Below, in pieces: positions 24,673-33,034 of a DNA stretch of 64,000 bases; within the stretch, counting starts at the first letter, position 1; every line of letters starts with the position of its first letter. Below the pieces are notes generated by a model that was given only the letters and a program-made list of their open reading frames with translations, searched no databases and was not told where the DNA came from. The translations under genes were made by a program, and so were the position numbers. Origin of the DNA: Janthinobacterium sp. 1_2014MBL_MicDiv (lineage in GTDB: Bacteria > Pseudomonadota > Gammaproteobacteria > Burkholderiales > Burkholderiaceae_D); contig NZ_CP011319.1 in assembly GCF_001865675.1 (NCBI RefSeq), positions 1,798,001-1,862,000 of the forward strand, given 5' to 3'.

Positions 24673-26481
24673 TCACGCCAGGTGATGCACCTCCTGCTGC
24701 CCGTACACGGGCGTATCCAGACCTTCCATGCGCGCCTTCAGCTGCAGCGACAGGTATTGCGAATAGTGGCGCGACTGATGCAGGTTGCCACCGTGGAACC
24801 ACAGCGCCTGCTGCTGCGTGGGTTTCCACATATTGCGCTGCTCGCCCTCCCACGGGCCCGGGTCCTTCGTCGTGGCCGAGCCGAGGCCCCACACCTTGCC
24901 CACCTTGTTCGCCACTGCGGGCGAGATCAGGTCGGCCGCCCAGCCATTCATGGAGCCGTAGCCGGTGGCGTACACCACCAGGTCGGCGGGCAGCTCCGTG
25001 CCGTCGGACAGCACGATGGAGTGCGCTTTCAGTTCCTGCACGCCGACGCCGCTTTTCAGCTTGATCTTGCCCTCGGCGACCAGTTCCGAGGCGCCCACGT
25101 CGATGTAGTAGCCGGAGCCGCGCCGCAGGTATTTCATGAACAGGCCCGAATCGTCGTCGCCGAAATCGAGCATGAATCCCCGTTCCGCCAGGCGCGCATA
25201 GAAGTCCGCATCGCGCTCGCGGATGGCCTGGAAGACGGGCTTCTGGAAGTCGGCCAGCAGCTTGTACGGGATCGAGGCAAACGTCAGGTCGGCCTTGGCC
25301 GTCGTCATGCCGGCCGCCAGCGCGCGTTCCGAATACAGCTCGCCCAGGGCCAGCTCCATCAGCGAGTCGGACTTGACGATGTGCGTCGACGAGCGCTGCA
25401 CCATGGTCACGTCCACGCCCGCTTCCCACAGGGCGGCGCAGATGTCGTGCGCGGAATTGTTCGCGCCGACCACCACCACCCTCTTGCCCACGTACGCGTC
25501 CGGCCCCGGATGCTGCGACGAATGCTGCTGCTCGCCCTGGAACACGTCCATGCCCTTGAATGTCGGCATATTCGCCTTGCCCGACATGCCCGTGGCCAGC
25601 ACCAGCTGCTTCGGCTTCAGGGTGACGGGCTGGCCGTCGCGCAGCACCTGCACCGTCCACTCGCCGGCAGCTTCGTCGAAGCTGGCCGATTCGCATGAAG
25701 TCGAGCCCCAGTAATTGAGCTCCATCACCTTGGTGTACATTTCCAGCCAGTCGCCGACCTTGTCCTTCGGCGTGAAGACGGGCCAGTTGTCGGGGAAGGG
25801 GATGTAGGGCATGTGGTCGTACCAAACGGGGTCGTGCAGGCACAGCGACTTGTAGCGCTTGCGCCAGCTGTCGCCGGGACGGGCGTTTTTCTCGATGATG
25901 ATGGTGGGGACATTGAGCTGGCGCAGGCGCGCGCCGAGCGCGATGCCGCCCTGGCCGCCGCCGATGATGACGCAGTAGGGCTGGCGTGCGTAACCGAGTT
26001 CCTTCGCCTCCTGCTCGCGGTGCTCCAGCCAGCTGCTGCGGTTCGTGCGCGCGCCATGTTCGGCGCCCATGGGGCGGCGGCCGCCCCTGGCTTCCTCAAA
26101 GCCCTTCAATTCGCTCATGGTGGTGAGCAGGGTCCAGACCTTGCCGTCGCGGATGCGGATGAAGCCCGTGCCGCGTCCCACGCCCGTTTCCACCGTGATC
26201 CAGCATTGCAGCACGCCGCCGGCCTCCACCGCATGTTCGCCGTCGGCGATGCGGATGTTCACGGGCTGTACGGCGCCCAGCTGCGCGGCCAGCATGGCGG
26301 CGATCTGCTCGCGGCCTTCCAGGGTCTTCAGGTTCCAGGTAAATAGCACCAGGTCGCGCCAGTAGCCGTCTTCCTCGAACAGCCGGGCGGCACCCGTGCT
26401 GTCGCTGGCGCGCAGCGCGCCTTCGAATTGCTCCAGGATGCCGGCCACGGCCAGGTCGTGCGGGGTGTTATTGGTATGCAT
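24673..26481 (-). CDS. Flavin-containing monooxygenase with N-terminal NTF2-like domain
   Basis: The 602-residue protein has an NTF2/SnoaL-like N-terminal domain (about residues 8-130). A class B flavin monooxygenase core follows, with a FAD site GGGQGGIALGARL near 175 and an NADPH site VVVGANNSAHD near 350. Between them is FQGEQQHSSQHPG, which follows FxGxxxHxxx but ends HP where Baeyer-Villiger enzymes have WP/WD and FMOs have Y/F. It ends with ATGYGSMNGW. It would oxygenate a small organic substrate. The regulator gene upstream, porin and hydrolase nearby suggest a catabolic unit. The substrate is unknown. Confidence 0.88.
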   Translation of the reverse strand: MHTNNTPHDLAVAGILEQFEGALRASDSTGAARLFEEDGYWRDLVLFTWNLKTLEGREQIAAMLAAQLGAVQPVNIRIADGEHAVEAGGVLQCWITVETGVGRGTGFIRIRDGKVWTLLTTMSELKGFEEARGGRRPMGAEHGARTNRSSWLEHREQEAKELGYARQPYCVIIGGGQGGIALGARLRQLNVPTIIIEKNARPGDSWRKRYKSLCLHDPVWYDHMPYIPFPDNWPVFTPKDKVGDWLEMYTKVMELNYWGSTSCESASFDEAAGEWTVQVLRDGQPVTLKPKQLVLATGMSGKANMPTFKGMDVFQGEQQHSSQHPGPDAYVGKRVVVVGANNSAHDICAALWEAGVDVTMVQRSSTHIVKSDSLMELALGELYSERALAAGMTTAKADLTFASIPYKLLADFQKPVFQAIRERDADFYARLAERGFMLDFGDDDSGLFMKYLRRGSGYYIDVGASELVAEGKIKLKSGVGVQELKAHSIVLSDGTELPADLVVYATGYGSMNGWAADLISPAVANKVGKVWGLGSATTKDPGPWEGEQRNMWKPTQQQALWFHGGNLHQSRHYSQYLSLQLKARMEGLDTPVYGQQEVHHLA

Positions 26482-26595
26482 CGTGTCTCCTCCAAGTCTG
26501 CTGACTTTATGATGGGATGCGGCTGTGCTGCCGCTGACGATGTTGTAACACTGGCGTTTTGGCGCCGCATCCTGCAGCGCAGCATGGCGGCGCCT

Positions 26596-26609
26596 GAGAC
26601 GGAAATCTC
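26596..26609. promoter_or_regulatory. Palindromic operator candidate upstream of the monooxygenase
   Basis: GAGACGGAAATCTC lies about 115 bp upstream of the monooxygenase start. Its arms GAGA/TCTC extend to TGAGA/TCTCA, and it resembles the palindrome at 27868 upstream of the porin gene. It is a candidate binding site for the Fis-type regulator encoded between them. Confidence 0.5.
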
Positions 26610-26625
26610 AGCTGTTATTGAGCTG

Positions 26626-27768
26626 CTATTGCCGGTGCGGCGGCACGATTTTCAGCTGCTTGATGCGCCGGTACAGGGTGGCGCGCGAGACGCCCAGCAT
26701 GGCCGCCGCCTGCAGCGGGCGCCATTTGGCGGCGCTCATGGCGTTGACGATGCGCGTGCGCTCGGCCAGTTCCAGCGCCGTGTGCGCCACCACGTCTTGC
26801 GTTGCCGGCGCCTCGCGTCTGGCGCGCGTGCGCAGGCTGCCCTGGCGCAGCGGCGCGCGCACGCGCGCATGCAGCCATGCACTGCCGCCAGCCAGGCGCA
26901 GCGACAGCAGGTTGTGTCCCGCGCGTGCGTCGAACAGGCGCTCGGCGCGCACTTCGAGCACCTCGCCGACGGGACGGGGCAGGGTGTCCAGGCCGGCGAT
27001 GAGGTCGCGCGCGCAGCGGTTGGCGGCAACGATGTCGCCATGCTCATCGACGGCGATCAGCATCTCGGGCTGCACTTCCACGAAGTGGCGGTTGCGGTGC
27101 GCCAGCAGGATGCAGCAATGGGCGTAGGACTTGATGAAAAAACCGTCCTCGATCAGGGTGGCGCTCTGGCGCACCAGCTGCTTGACCAGGCGCTGGCTGT
27201 CGCGCGCGTCGGGGGAAGTCAGCGCCGAGGCATCGAGCACGCCGATCAATTCCCCGTGCGGCGAAAAGATCGGTGCGGCGCTGCAGGTCAGTCCCGTGAA
27301 CGCGGCGCGGAAATGGTCGGTCTTGTGCACGGTGATGGCTTCGCGGTCGAGCAGCACGGACGCGATGCCGCACGTGCCTTCCTCGTCTTCCGACCAGCAT
27401 GAGCCGGGATACAGGCCCGCCTTCTTGAAATCCTTGCGCTGGTGCGTGTCGACCACGTAATCGATCGTCACGCCGCGCGCATTGGCCAGGATGACGCAGT
27501 AGCCGGCTTCGCGCACCATGGCGTGCAGGCGCGGCAGGCAGTGGCCCGTGGAGCGCAGGAAGCCTTCCTCGGATTGCTGGATGGCGCGCAGTTCGGCGGC
27601 CGTCAGGATGCGCGGCCCCGTCGTCGAGGCGGGATCGAGCCGGTACTCGTCGAGCGAACGGCGGTACGAGGAGGCCAGCCTGGCCGTGTCAGCGCCAGGA
27701 TTGACGATCCGGCCGGCGATCAGGTCGCGCACCCGCTCGATATGACTGGTCTGGCGGACGTAAGGCAT
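26626..27768 (-). CDS. GAF-domain/Fis-type HTH regulator (AcoR-like, lacking the AAA+ domain)
   Basis: The 380-residue protein has an AcoR-type N-terminal region (residues about 5-70; ASSYRRSL), a GAF domain (about 75-220; EEGTCGIASVLLDREAITVHKTDHF and SAAPIFSPHGELIGVLDAS), a PAS-like part, and a C-terminal Fis helix-turn-helix (AAAMLGVSRATLYRRIKQLKI). The AAA+ ATPase that normally activates sigma-54 polymerase is missing, so it should act by another route or as a repressor. GGGAG precedes ATG 27768. It is transcribed toward the monooxygenase and divergently from the porin. Confidence 0.87.
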   Translation of the reverse strand: MPYVRQTSHIERVRDLIAGRIVNPGADTARLASSYRRSLDEYRLDPASTTGPRILTAAELRAIQQSEEGFLRSTGHCLPRLHAMVREAGYCVILANARGVTIDYVVDTHQRKDFKKAGLYPGSCWSEDEEGTCGIASVLLDREAITVHKTDHFRAAFTGLTCSAAPIFSPHGELIGVLDASALTSPDARDSQRLVKQLVRQSATLIEDGFFIKSYAHCCILLAHRNRHFVEVQPEMLIAVDEHGDIVAANRCARDLIAGLDTLPRPVGEVLEVRAERLFDARAGHNLLSLRLAGGSAWLHARVRAPLRQGSLRTRARREAPATQDVVAHTALELAERTRIVNAMSAAKWRPLQAAAMLGVSRATLYRRIKQLKIVPPHRQ

Positions 27769-27867
27769 GGCGTTCTCCCGTGTCTCTGCTGCTGTTTTGA
27801 TGGCGATGGGAGTTTGTAGCACGAAGCGCAGGCGCATGCATGCCGCATTGCAGCATGGGAGCGCCGC

Positions 27868-27881
27868 GAGACGTTCGTCTC
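27868..27881. promoter_or_regulatory. Palindromic operator candidate in the regulator/porin gap
   Basis: GAGACGTTCGTCTC is a perfect 14-bp palindrome about 100 bp before the porin start and about 100 bp before the regulator start. Its half-site GAGACG is shared with the site upstream of the monooxygenase. Confidence 0.55.
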
Positions 27882-27982
27882 AGCGGCGCCGCGCCGCACG
27901 ATAGGATGCTTTACAACAATAAAAAAGAGCATCTCTGATAACATCCGCAGCAATAGACAGTCAGCTATCGCAAGGGATCTTT

Positions 27983-29479
27983 ATGGCAACGCAAGCGATG
28001 TGCGGGAGGCGGCGTGCTGTCGCCGTGGCCCTGCTGGGATGGAGCGCTGCCTGCGGCGCCGCCGGCCAGCTCGATCCCGATGGCCTGAGCAGCATGGAAA
28101 AGGAAGTGGCCCGGCGCGCCGCCGTCGAACCGGCCATCGGCGCCGACTGGCAAGTGACGCGTTCCGTGGAAGCGGGCGTGCAGATCGCTGGCGAAAGCAA
28201 TTTGTTCTGGAAGCTGTCGAACACGCCGGCGCGCAATCCGGACTTCGATTTCCATCCCTACTGGTACGAGTTCTATGCCAAGCCGGCGCTCGGCTTCAAG
28301 CGCAACCTTGGCGACGGCAAGCAGCTGTATGCGCGCGTCTCGGCCGTCGGCTCAGGCACTCTGCGCCACGATCCTTTCGGCGCCGGCGATACGGGCCGCA
28401 TCTCGATCGAGGAATTCGTCGCCGGCATCCGGATGCCGCTCGGCGGCGCCGGCGCGCTCATCGACCTGTCGGCCGGCGCGCAGAATTTCACGCTCGGCAC
28501 CGGCATGCTGATCGCCAATGGCGGCTCGAACGGCTTTGACCGCGGGGCGCTGAAACTGGGGCCGCGCAAGGCCTTCCAGAATTCCGTGGTGGCCAAGGTG
28601 AGCCAGGATGCCTACAGCGCCCAGGCGTTTTATCTCGACCCGAATGAAAACCCCGACAACGATTCGGGCACGCGCGTGGTGGGCGTCGACCTCAGTTACG
28701 CCCCCGCGAACGACCGCAAGGCCGGCATCGCGTATGGCAAGGTGCCGCATTCGCGCGCCGCGTATCCGCAGGCGGCGCCGGGCGGCATCGGCGCGCCGCT
28801 GGCGGTGCCTGACGGCCGCAAGGACCTGCAATTCGTGTATGGCTACGCGCGCGTTCCCGTGCTGCCCGCCGTGCTGTCGAAAGGCTGGTTCGGCATCGAC
28901 GCCGCGCGCGAATGGAATACGCGCGAACCGCTGCGGGCCTGGGGCTGGCGCACGGAAGGGGGCTTTTCGCTGCCCGACGTGGCATGGACACCGAAGTTCA
29001 CCCTGGGCTACCAGAGCTTTTCCGGCGACGATCCGCACACGGCGCGCAACGAGCGCTTCGATCCGCTGTTCTTCGAAGGCACGCCTGGCGCCTGGGCCTC
29101 GGGCAGCAAGGCCACCTGGGTCTTCGTCAACTCCAACGTGAATGCCTTGCAGGCGACGATCGAGTTGCACCCGACACCGAAGGACACCGTGACCGCTTAC
29201 CTGGCCCAGGTGCGCGCCAACCGGATGGGCAGTCCGCTGCAGTTCGGCCAGGCCACGCGCCTCGACGTGCCGGGTGATGCGCCGGTGGTGATAGCGGGCG
29301 TGCTGCGTCCCATGCTGGCCAACGATGTCTTCGTCAAGTACGTGCGCGTCGTCAATCCGAATACCTACCTGACCCTGGGTTTCAGCGCCTCGTTCGCGCA
29401 GTCCGGCGTCAAGCAGCTGGTGAACGGCCAGGCCAGGACCTGGACGGGCTGGCTGGCGAATGTCGTATGGGTGTATTAA
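27983..29479 (+). CDS. Alginate-export family outer membrane porin
   Basis: The 498-residue protein has a signal peptide (VALLGWSAACGAAG) and the pattern of AlgE/alginate_exp proteins: WYEFYAKPALGFKRNLGDGKQLYARVSAVGSG, EEFVAGIRMPLG, KFTLGYQSFSGDDP, NERFDPLFFEG and a C-terminal aromatic residue (VVWVY). It likely forms a beta barrel for export or uptake of a solute. No alginate genes are nearby, so the name reflects fold only. AAGGGA precedes the ATG. It is divergent from the Fis-type regulator and just before a hydrolase; uptake of that enzyme's substrate is a reasonable guess. Confidence 0.8.
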   Translation: MATQAMCGRRRAVAVALLGWSAACGAAGQLDPDGLSSMEKEVARRAAVEPAIGADWQVTRSVEAGVQIAGESNLFWKLSNTPARNPDFDFHPYWYEFYAKPALGFKRNLGDGKQLYARVSAVGSGTLRHDPFGAGDTGRISIEEFVAGIRMPLGGAGALIDLSAGAQNFTLGTGMLIANGGSNGFDRGALKLGPRKAFQNSVVAKVSQDAYSAQAFYLDPNENPDNDSGTRVVGVDLSYAPANDRKAGIAYGKVPHSRAAYPQAAPGGIGAPLAVPDGRKDLQFVYGYARVPVLPAVLSKGWFGIDAAREWNTREPLRAWGWRTEGGFSLPDVAWTPKFTLGYQSFSGDDPHTARNERFDPLFFEGTPGAWASGSKATWVFVNSNVNALQATIELHPTPKDTVTAYLAQVRANRMGSPLQFGQATRLDVPGDAPVVIAGVLRPMLANDVFVKYVRVVNPNTYLTLGFSASFAQSGVKQLVNGQARTWTGWLANVVWVY

Positions 29480-29505
29480 GTATTGTCTATCAAGGAGAGC
29501 ATCAC

Positions 29506-30837
29506 ATGAACGATTTTCCCAGCATGAAACGCCTGGCCCTGGCCGCAGCCTGCCTGGCGCTGGCAGCCGGCGTCCAGGCGGCCGAGACGGCGGGAGCGCC
29601 GCTGTCGGCCGCCGCCAGCGATCCGGCAGCGTTGAAATGGATGGTGGGTTCGCCGCCGCCGGCCGACAAGATCATCCGCTTCGACGACGGCAGCTATTTC
29701 ACTTTCCCGCAGCTGCGCTGGAGCGTCTCGCACTTCCGCCAGCTGATGCCGACGGTGGAGGTGTCGCGCGGCCTGGGCGCGCCGCAGCCCCTGCAGCGCG
29801 CGTTGCGCAGCGATATCGACAGCCTGCGCTTCACGCCCCTGGGGGCGAAGGACACGATGACGTGGGAGCAGTCGCTGGGCGCCAATTACACGGATGGCAT
29901 CGTGGTGCTGCACCGCGGCCGCATCGTGTATGAACGCTACCTGGGCGTGTTGAAGGACAGCGGCCAGCATGGCGCCATGTCGGTGACGAAATCCGTGATG
30001 GGCACCATGGGCGCCGCGCTGGTGGCCGAAGGCAAGCTCGATCCCGGCAAGAAAGTGGCCGACTACATACCGGAATTGGGCAAGTCGGCGTTTGGCGACG
30101 CCACCGTGCGCCAGGTGCTGGACATGACCACGGGCCTGAAATTCAGCGAAGACTATGCCGATCCGAACGCCGAGGTATGGAAGCATGCGGCGGCCGGCAA
30201 CCCGCTGCCCAAGCCGAAGGACTACACGGGGCCGCGCAGCTATTTCGAGTACCTGCAAACCGTGCAGCACGAGGGCAGGCATGGCGAGGGCTTCGGCTAC
30301 CGCACCGTCAATTCCGACGTGCTGGGCTGGATCATCGCGCGCGTCACGGGACAGAACGTCAACGACTACCTGTCCGAACATATCTGGAAGAAGCTGGGTG
30401 CCGAGCAGGATGCCTACATGTCTGTCGATTCGACCGGTACGCCGTTCGCCGGTGGCGGCTTGAGCGCGGGCTTGCGCGACCTGGCGCGCTTTGGCGAAAT
30501 GCTGCGCAACGATGGCCGCTACAACGGCCAGCAAATCATCCCGAAGGCGGCGGTTGCCGACATCCGCCGTGGCGGCGACAAGCGGCTGTTCGCCAAGGGC
30601 GGCTACGACTTGCTGAAAGGCTGGAGCTACCGCGACATGTGGTGGGTCACGCATAATGACCACGGCGCCTACATGGCGCGCGGCGTGTATGGACAGCGCA
30701 TCTACATCGACCCGAAAGCGGAAATGGTGATCGTGCGTTTCGCCTCCACGCCGACGGCGGCCAACGCGGCCAACGACCCGACCACCACGCCGGCCTTCGA
30801 AGCGCTGGGCAGGCTGCTGCTGGCCAAGCCGAAATAA
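29506..30837 (+). CDS. Serine hydrolase, beta-lactamase/6-aminohexanoate-dimer hydrolase type
   Basis: The 443-residue protein has a signal peptide (LALAAACLALAAGVQA). The catalytic SxxK is in MSVTKSVMG (near residue 158), and the tyrosine motif is GYRTVNSDVL (near 265). These fit class C beta-lactamase-fold esterases and amidases such as NylB and EstB. The start ATG 29506 has AAGGAGAG upstream (29492-29499); an earlier in-frame start would overlap the porin. The porin stop is 27 bp upstream, so the two are probably one transcript. It would cleave an ester or amide in the periplasm. Confidence 0.87.
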   Translation: MNDFPSMKRLALAAACLALAAGVQAAETAGAPLSAAASDPAALKWMVGSPPPADKIIRFDDGSYFTFPQLRWSVSHFRQLMPTVEVSRGLGAPQPLQRALRSDIDSLRFTPLGAKDTMTWEQSLGANYTDGIVVLHRGRIVYERYLGVLKDSGQHGAMSVTKSVMGTMGAALVAEGKLDPGKKVADYIPELGKSAFGDATVRQVLDMTTGLKFSEDYADPNAEVWKHAAAGNPLPKPKDYTGPRSYFEYLQTVQHEGRHGEGFGYRTVNSDVLGWIIARVTGQNVNDYLSEHIWKKLGAEQDAYMSVDSTGTPFAGGGLSAGLRDLARFGEMLRNDGRYNGQQIIPKAAVADIRRGGDKRLFAKGGYDLLKGWSYRDMWWVTHNDHGAYMARGVYGQRIYIDPKAEMVIVRFASTPTAANAANDPTTTPAFEALGRLLLAKPK

Positions 30838-30994
30838 GGTTGGCCGCCATGCCGGGTGGCCCGCGCGCGCGGGCCGCTGCACCGGCAGCGCGCCAGCCGT
30901 GCGGCAGCCTGGACATAATTGCCATACTATATTCCTTTTGTTATCAATTGTTGCCTGAAATATATGCTGGCGGCGATAGACGGGGGAGCGCATC

Positions 30995-32536
30995 GTGGAA
31001 ACCAGCCAGCCAGACCACCCGCGCCCGCCGCTCCGGCGGCGCCTGCTGTGGCCATTTTCCCAGCTCGGTTCGGCGTTCAAGCTGACGGGCACGCACTTGC
31101 TGCACCACGTGATCGGCGCCAGCCTGATCGCCTCGCTGATGCTGGCGCTGGAAGGCTTCCACGTGCTCGAATGGCTCGATGCGGCCATGCTGCGCGCCAG
31201 CGCGGAACAGGCGCCGCTGCTGCACAAGGGCCGCGATCCCGGCGCCGCCTACCGGCCCGGCATCATCGAAATCGACCAGCCCGCGTTTGAACAGGTATTC
31301 GACGAGCGCGAACCGCTGGAGCGGGCGCGCCTGGAGCAGTTGCTGGCCAGCGTGGCGCAGCGCGGCGCGCGCGTGCTGGCCATCGACCTGGACCTGGCGC
31401 CGGCCGTCTACGAGCAGCACAAGGCAGGCGAGCGGCCGCTGGACCGCCTGCTCGACCGGCTGGCCGCCGATGGCCGGCAGCTGGTGCTGATCCTGCCCGA
31501 GCAATCGGACCAGAATGCGAACCTGCCGTGGATACGCGCGCGCTGCGCGGCCGGCGTGCATTTCGCCAGTCCGCGTATCCGCGAACGCATGGGCGCCGTC
31601 ACGCGCATCGAACTGAAAAGTCCCGTGCTGGCGGCTGTGGCCTTCGAACTGGCGCACGGCATGCGCCAGCAGGAGCAGAACCAGCCCATGCCGGCCGCGC
31701 TGTCCGAGCAAAAGGAAGGCTACCGCCTGGCCGGCCGCGTGTGCCAGCTGGCGCGGCGCACGGGCAGCGAAAAGGAGTTGGCGCGCTGGGCCTTCGAACC
31801 GGTCATCCACGGCGACGCCAAGGATGCGGCCGAACAGAATGCCGTCACCGCGCCATTCCATCCGACCGCCATGGCGCCCGCGTTCCTCGACCCCACGCGC
31901 GCCGGCGTGCGGCTCGTCGACGGCAAGGCCGGCGTGGCGCGGGACGCGCCGCGCAAGCAGGTGCTGTTCATCGGCGCCAGCTACGACGTGCGCGACCGCT
32001 ATACGACTGCGGAAGGCGAGCAGGCCGGCCTGCACCTGCACGCGGCCGCCTACACCTCGCTGGGCATCGGCACGGCCGACGTGAACAAATACGTGGTGTT
32101 CGCGGCCGACATCGTGATCGGCGTGCTGCTGGGCTGCCTGTTCGGCGGCTTGTGGACCCTGTATGGCCGGGCCGAACTGGCCATCGACGAGCGCATGGCC
32201 GACCACGACTTCAGCCGCCTGCACCGCATGGGCACCTTGCTGGAATTTTATGGCATCCGCCTGATACTGGTGCTGGTGTGGGCTTCGCCGTTTGCCATCG
32301 GCGCGCTGGCAATCTATCTGTCGCGCGGCTTGCTCGAGCAGGGCTGGTGGGTCAACCCCGGGCCGCTCATCGCCGGCATGTTCCTGCACGCGATGTCGCT
32401 GCGCGACGAAGCGCACCACCCGCACGAGGAAGTGCCGGGCCTGTCCGTCTGGGCCCAGCTGCGCCGCACGCACCCCGGCATCGTGCTGGTGCAGGCGCCG
32501 CTGGCGGTGCTGCTGTTGGTGGTGGCCGTGATCTAG
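30995..32536 (+). CDS. CHASE2-domain membrane protein without output domain
   Basis: The 513-residue protein starts at GTG 30995 behind GGGGGAGC. It has one N-terminal transmembrane segment (HHVIGASLIASLMLALEG), a large extracytoplasmic CHASE2 domain (about 80-365; GIIEIDQPAFEQVF, ARVLAIDLDLAP, VLFIGASYDVRD, HLHAAAYTSL) and three or four C-terminal transmembrane helices. CHASE2 is usually the sensor of kinases, cyclases or GGDEF proteins. Here no catalytic output follows: the C-terminus ends in the membrane (LAVLLLVVAVI). It may signal through a partner protein. No partner is evident next to it. Confidence 0.82.
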   Translation: METSQPDHPRPPLRRRLLWPFSQLGSAFKLTGTHLLHHVIGASLIASLMLALEGFHVLEWLDAAMLRASAEQAPLLHKGRDPGAAYRPGIIEIDQPAFEQVFDEREPLERARLEQLLASVAQRGARVLAIDLDLAPAVYEQHKAGERPLDRLLDRLAADGRQLVLILPEQSDQNANLPWIRARCAAGVHFASPRIRERMGAVTRIELKSPVLAAVAFELAHGMRQQEQNQPMPAALSEQKEGYRLAGRVCQLARRTGSEKELARWAFEPVIHGDAKDAAEQNAVTAPFHPTAMAPAFLDPTRAGVRLVDGKAGVARDAPRKQVLFIGASYDVRDRYTTAEGEQAGLHLHAAAYTSLGIGTADVNKYVVFAADIVIGVLLGCLFGGLWTLYGRAELAIDERMADHDFSRLHRMGTLLEFYGIRLILVLVWASPFAIGALAIYLSRGLLEQGWWVNPGPLIAGMFLHAMSLRDEAHHPHEEVPGLSVWAQLRRTHPGIVLVQAPLAVLLLVVAVI

Positions 32537-32600
32537 CGCAAACCGTATGGCGTCGCAGCGACGCTAAACTGGATGCTTTTCCAGCTTGCCGGAGGATGCC

Positions 32601-32999
32601 ATGCTGAGCGGAGGATGTTTATGCGGCGACGTGCGCTACGAAGCGGGCACGGGCGCCTTCCATGAAAGTGCCTGCCATTGCTCGATGTGCCGCCGCGCCT
32701 CGGGCGCGCCGTTTGTCGCCTGGTTCAGCGTGCCGCGCGCGAACTTGCGCTGGCTGCAGGGGCAGGCCCAGTCGTATGCTTCCAGCGTGCATGGCAAGCG
32801 CAGCTTCTGTCCGCGCTGCGGCACGCAGCTGACGTTCGAAGATAAGCGCTACCCGGACGAGGTCGACCTGACCACTTGCAGCCTCGACGAACCGGAGCGG
32901 CTGCCGCCGCAAAGCCATATCCATACCGCCTCGCAAGTGGCGTGGGTCAGGCTGGCCGATGGATTGCCGCGCTATCAGGCGTCGCGCGACGCCGGCTAA
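32601..32999 (+). CDS. GFA family (glutathione-dependent formaldehyde-activating/CENP-V) zinc protein
   Basis: The 132-residue protein has the GFA zinc cysteines: GGCLCGDVRY, CHCSMCRRASGAPF and FCPRCGTQLTF. It belongs to a family named after an enzyme proposed to help form S-hydroxymethylglutathione, but most members have no proven function. I prefer ATG 32601 with GGAGG at 32591-32595 six bases upstream over a TTG 15 bp earlier. It stands alone between the CHASE2 gene and the convergent Hsp70 gene. Confidence 0.9.
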   Translation: MLSGGCLCGDVRYEAGTGAFHESACHCSMCRRASGAPFVAWFSVPRANLRWLQGQAQSYASSVHGKRSFCPRCGTQLTFEDKRYPDEVDLTTCSLDEPERLPPQSHIHTASQVAWVRLADGLPRYQASRDAG

Positions 33000-33034
33000 G
33001 CCGCTTTGATCCCGGCACGGTGCATGAAGCGTGT

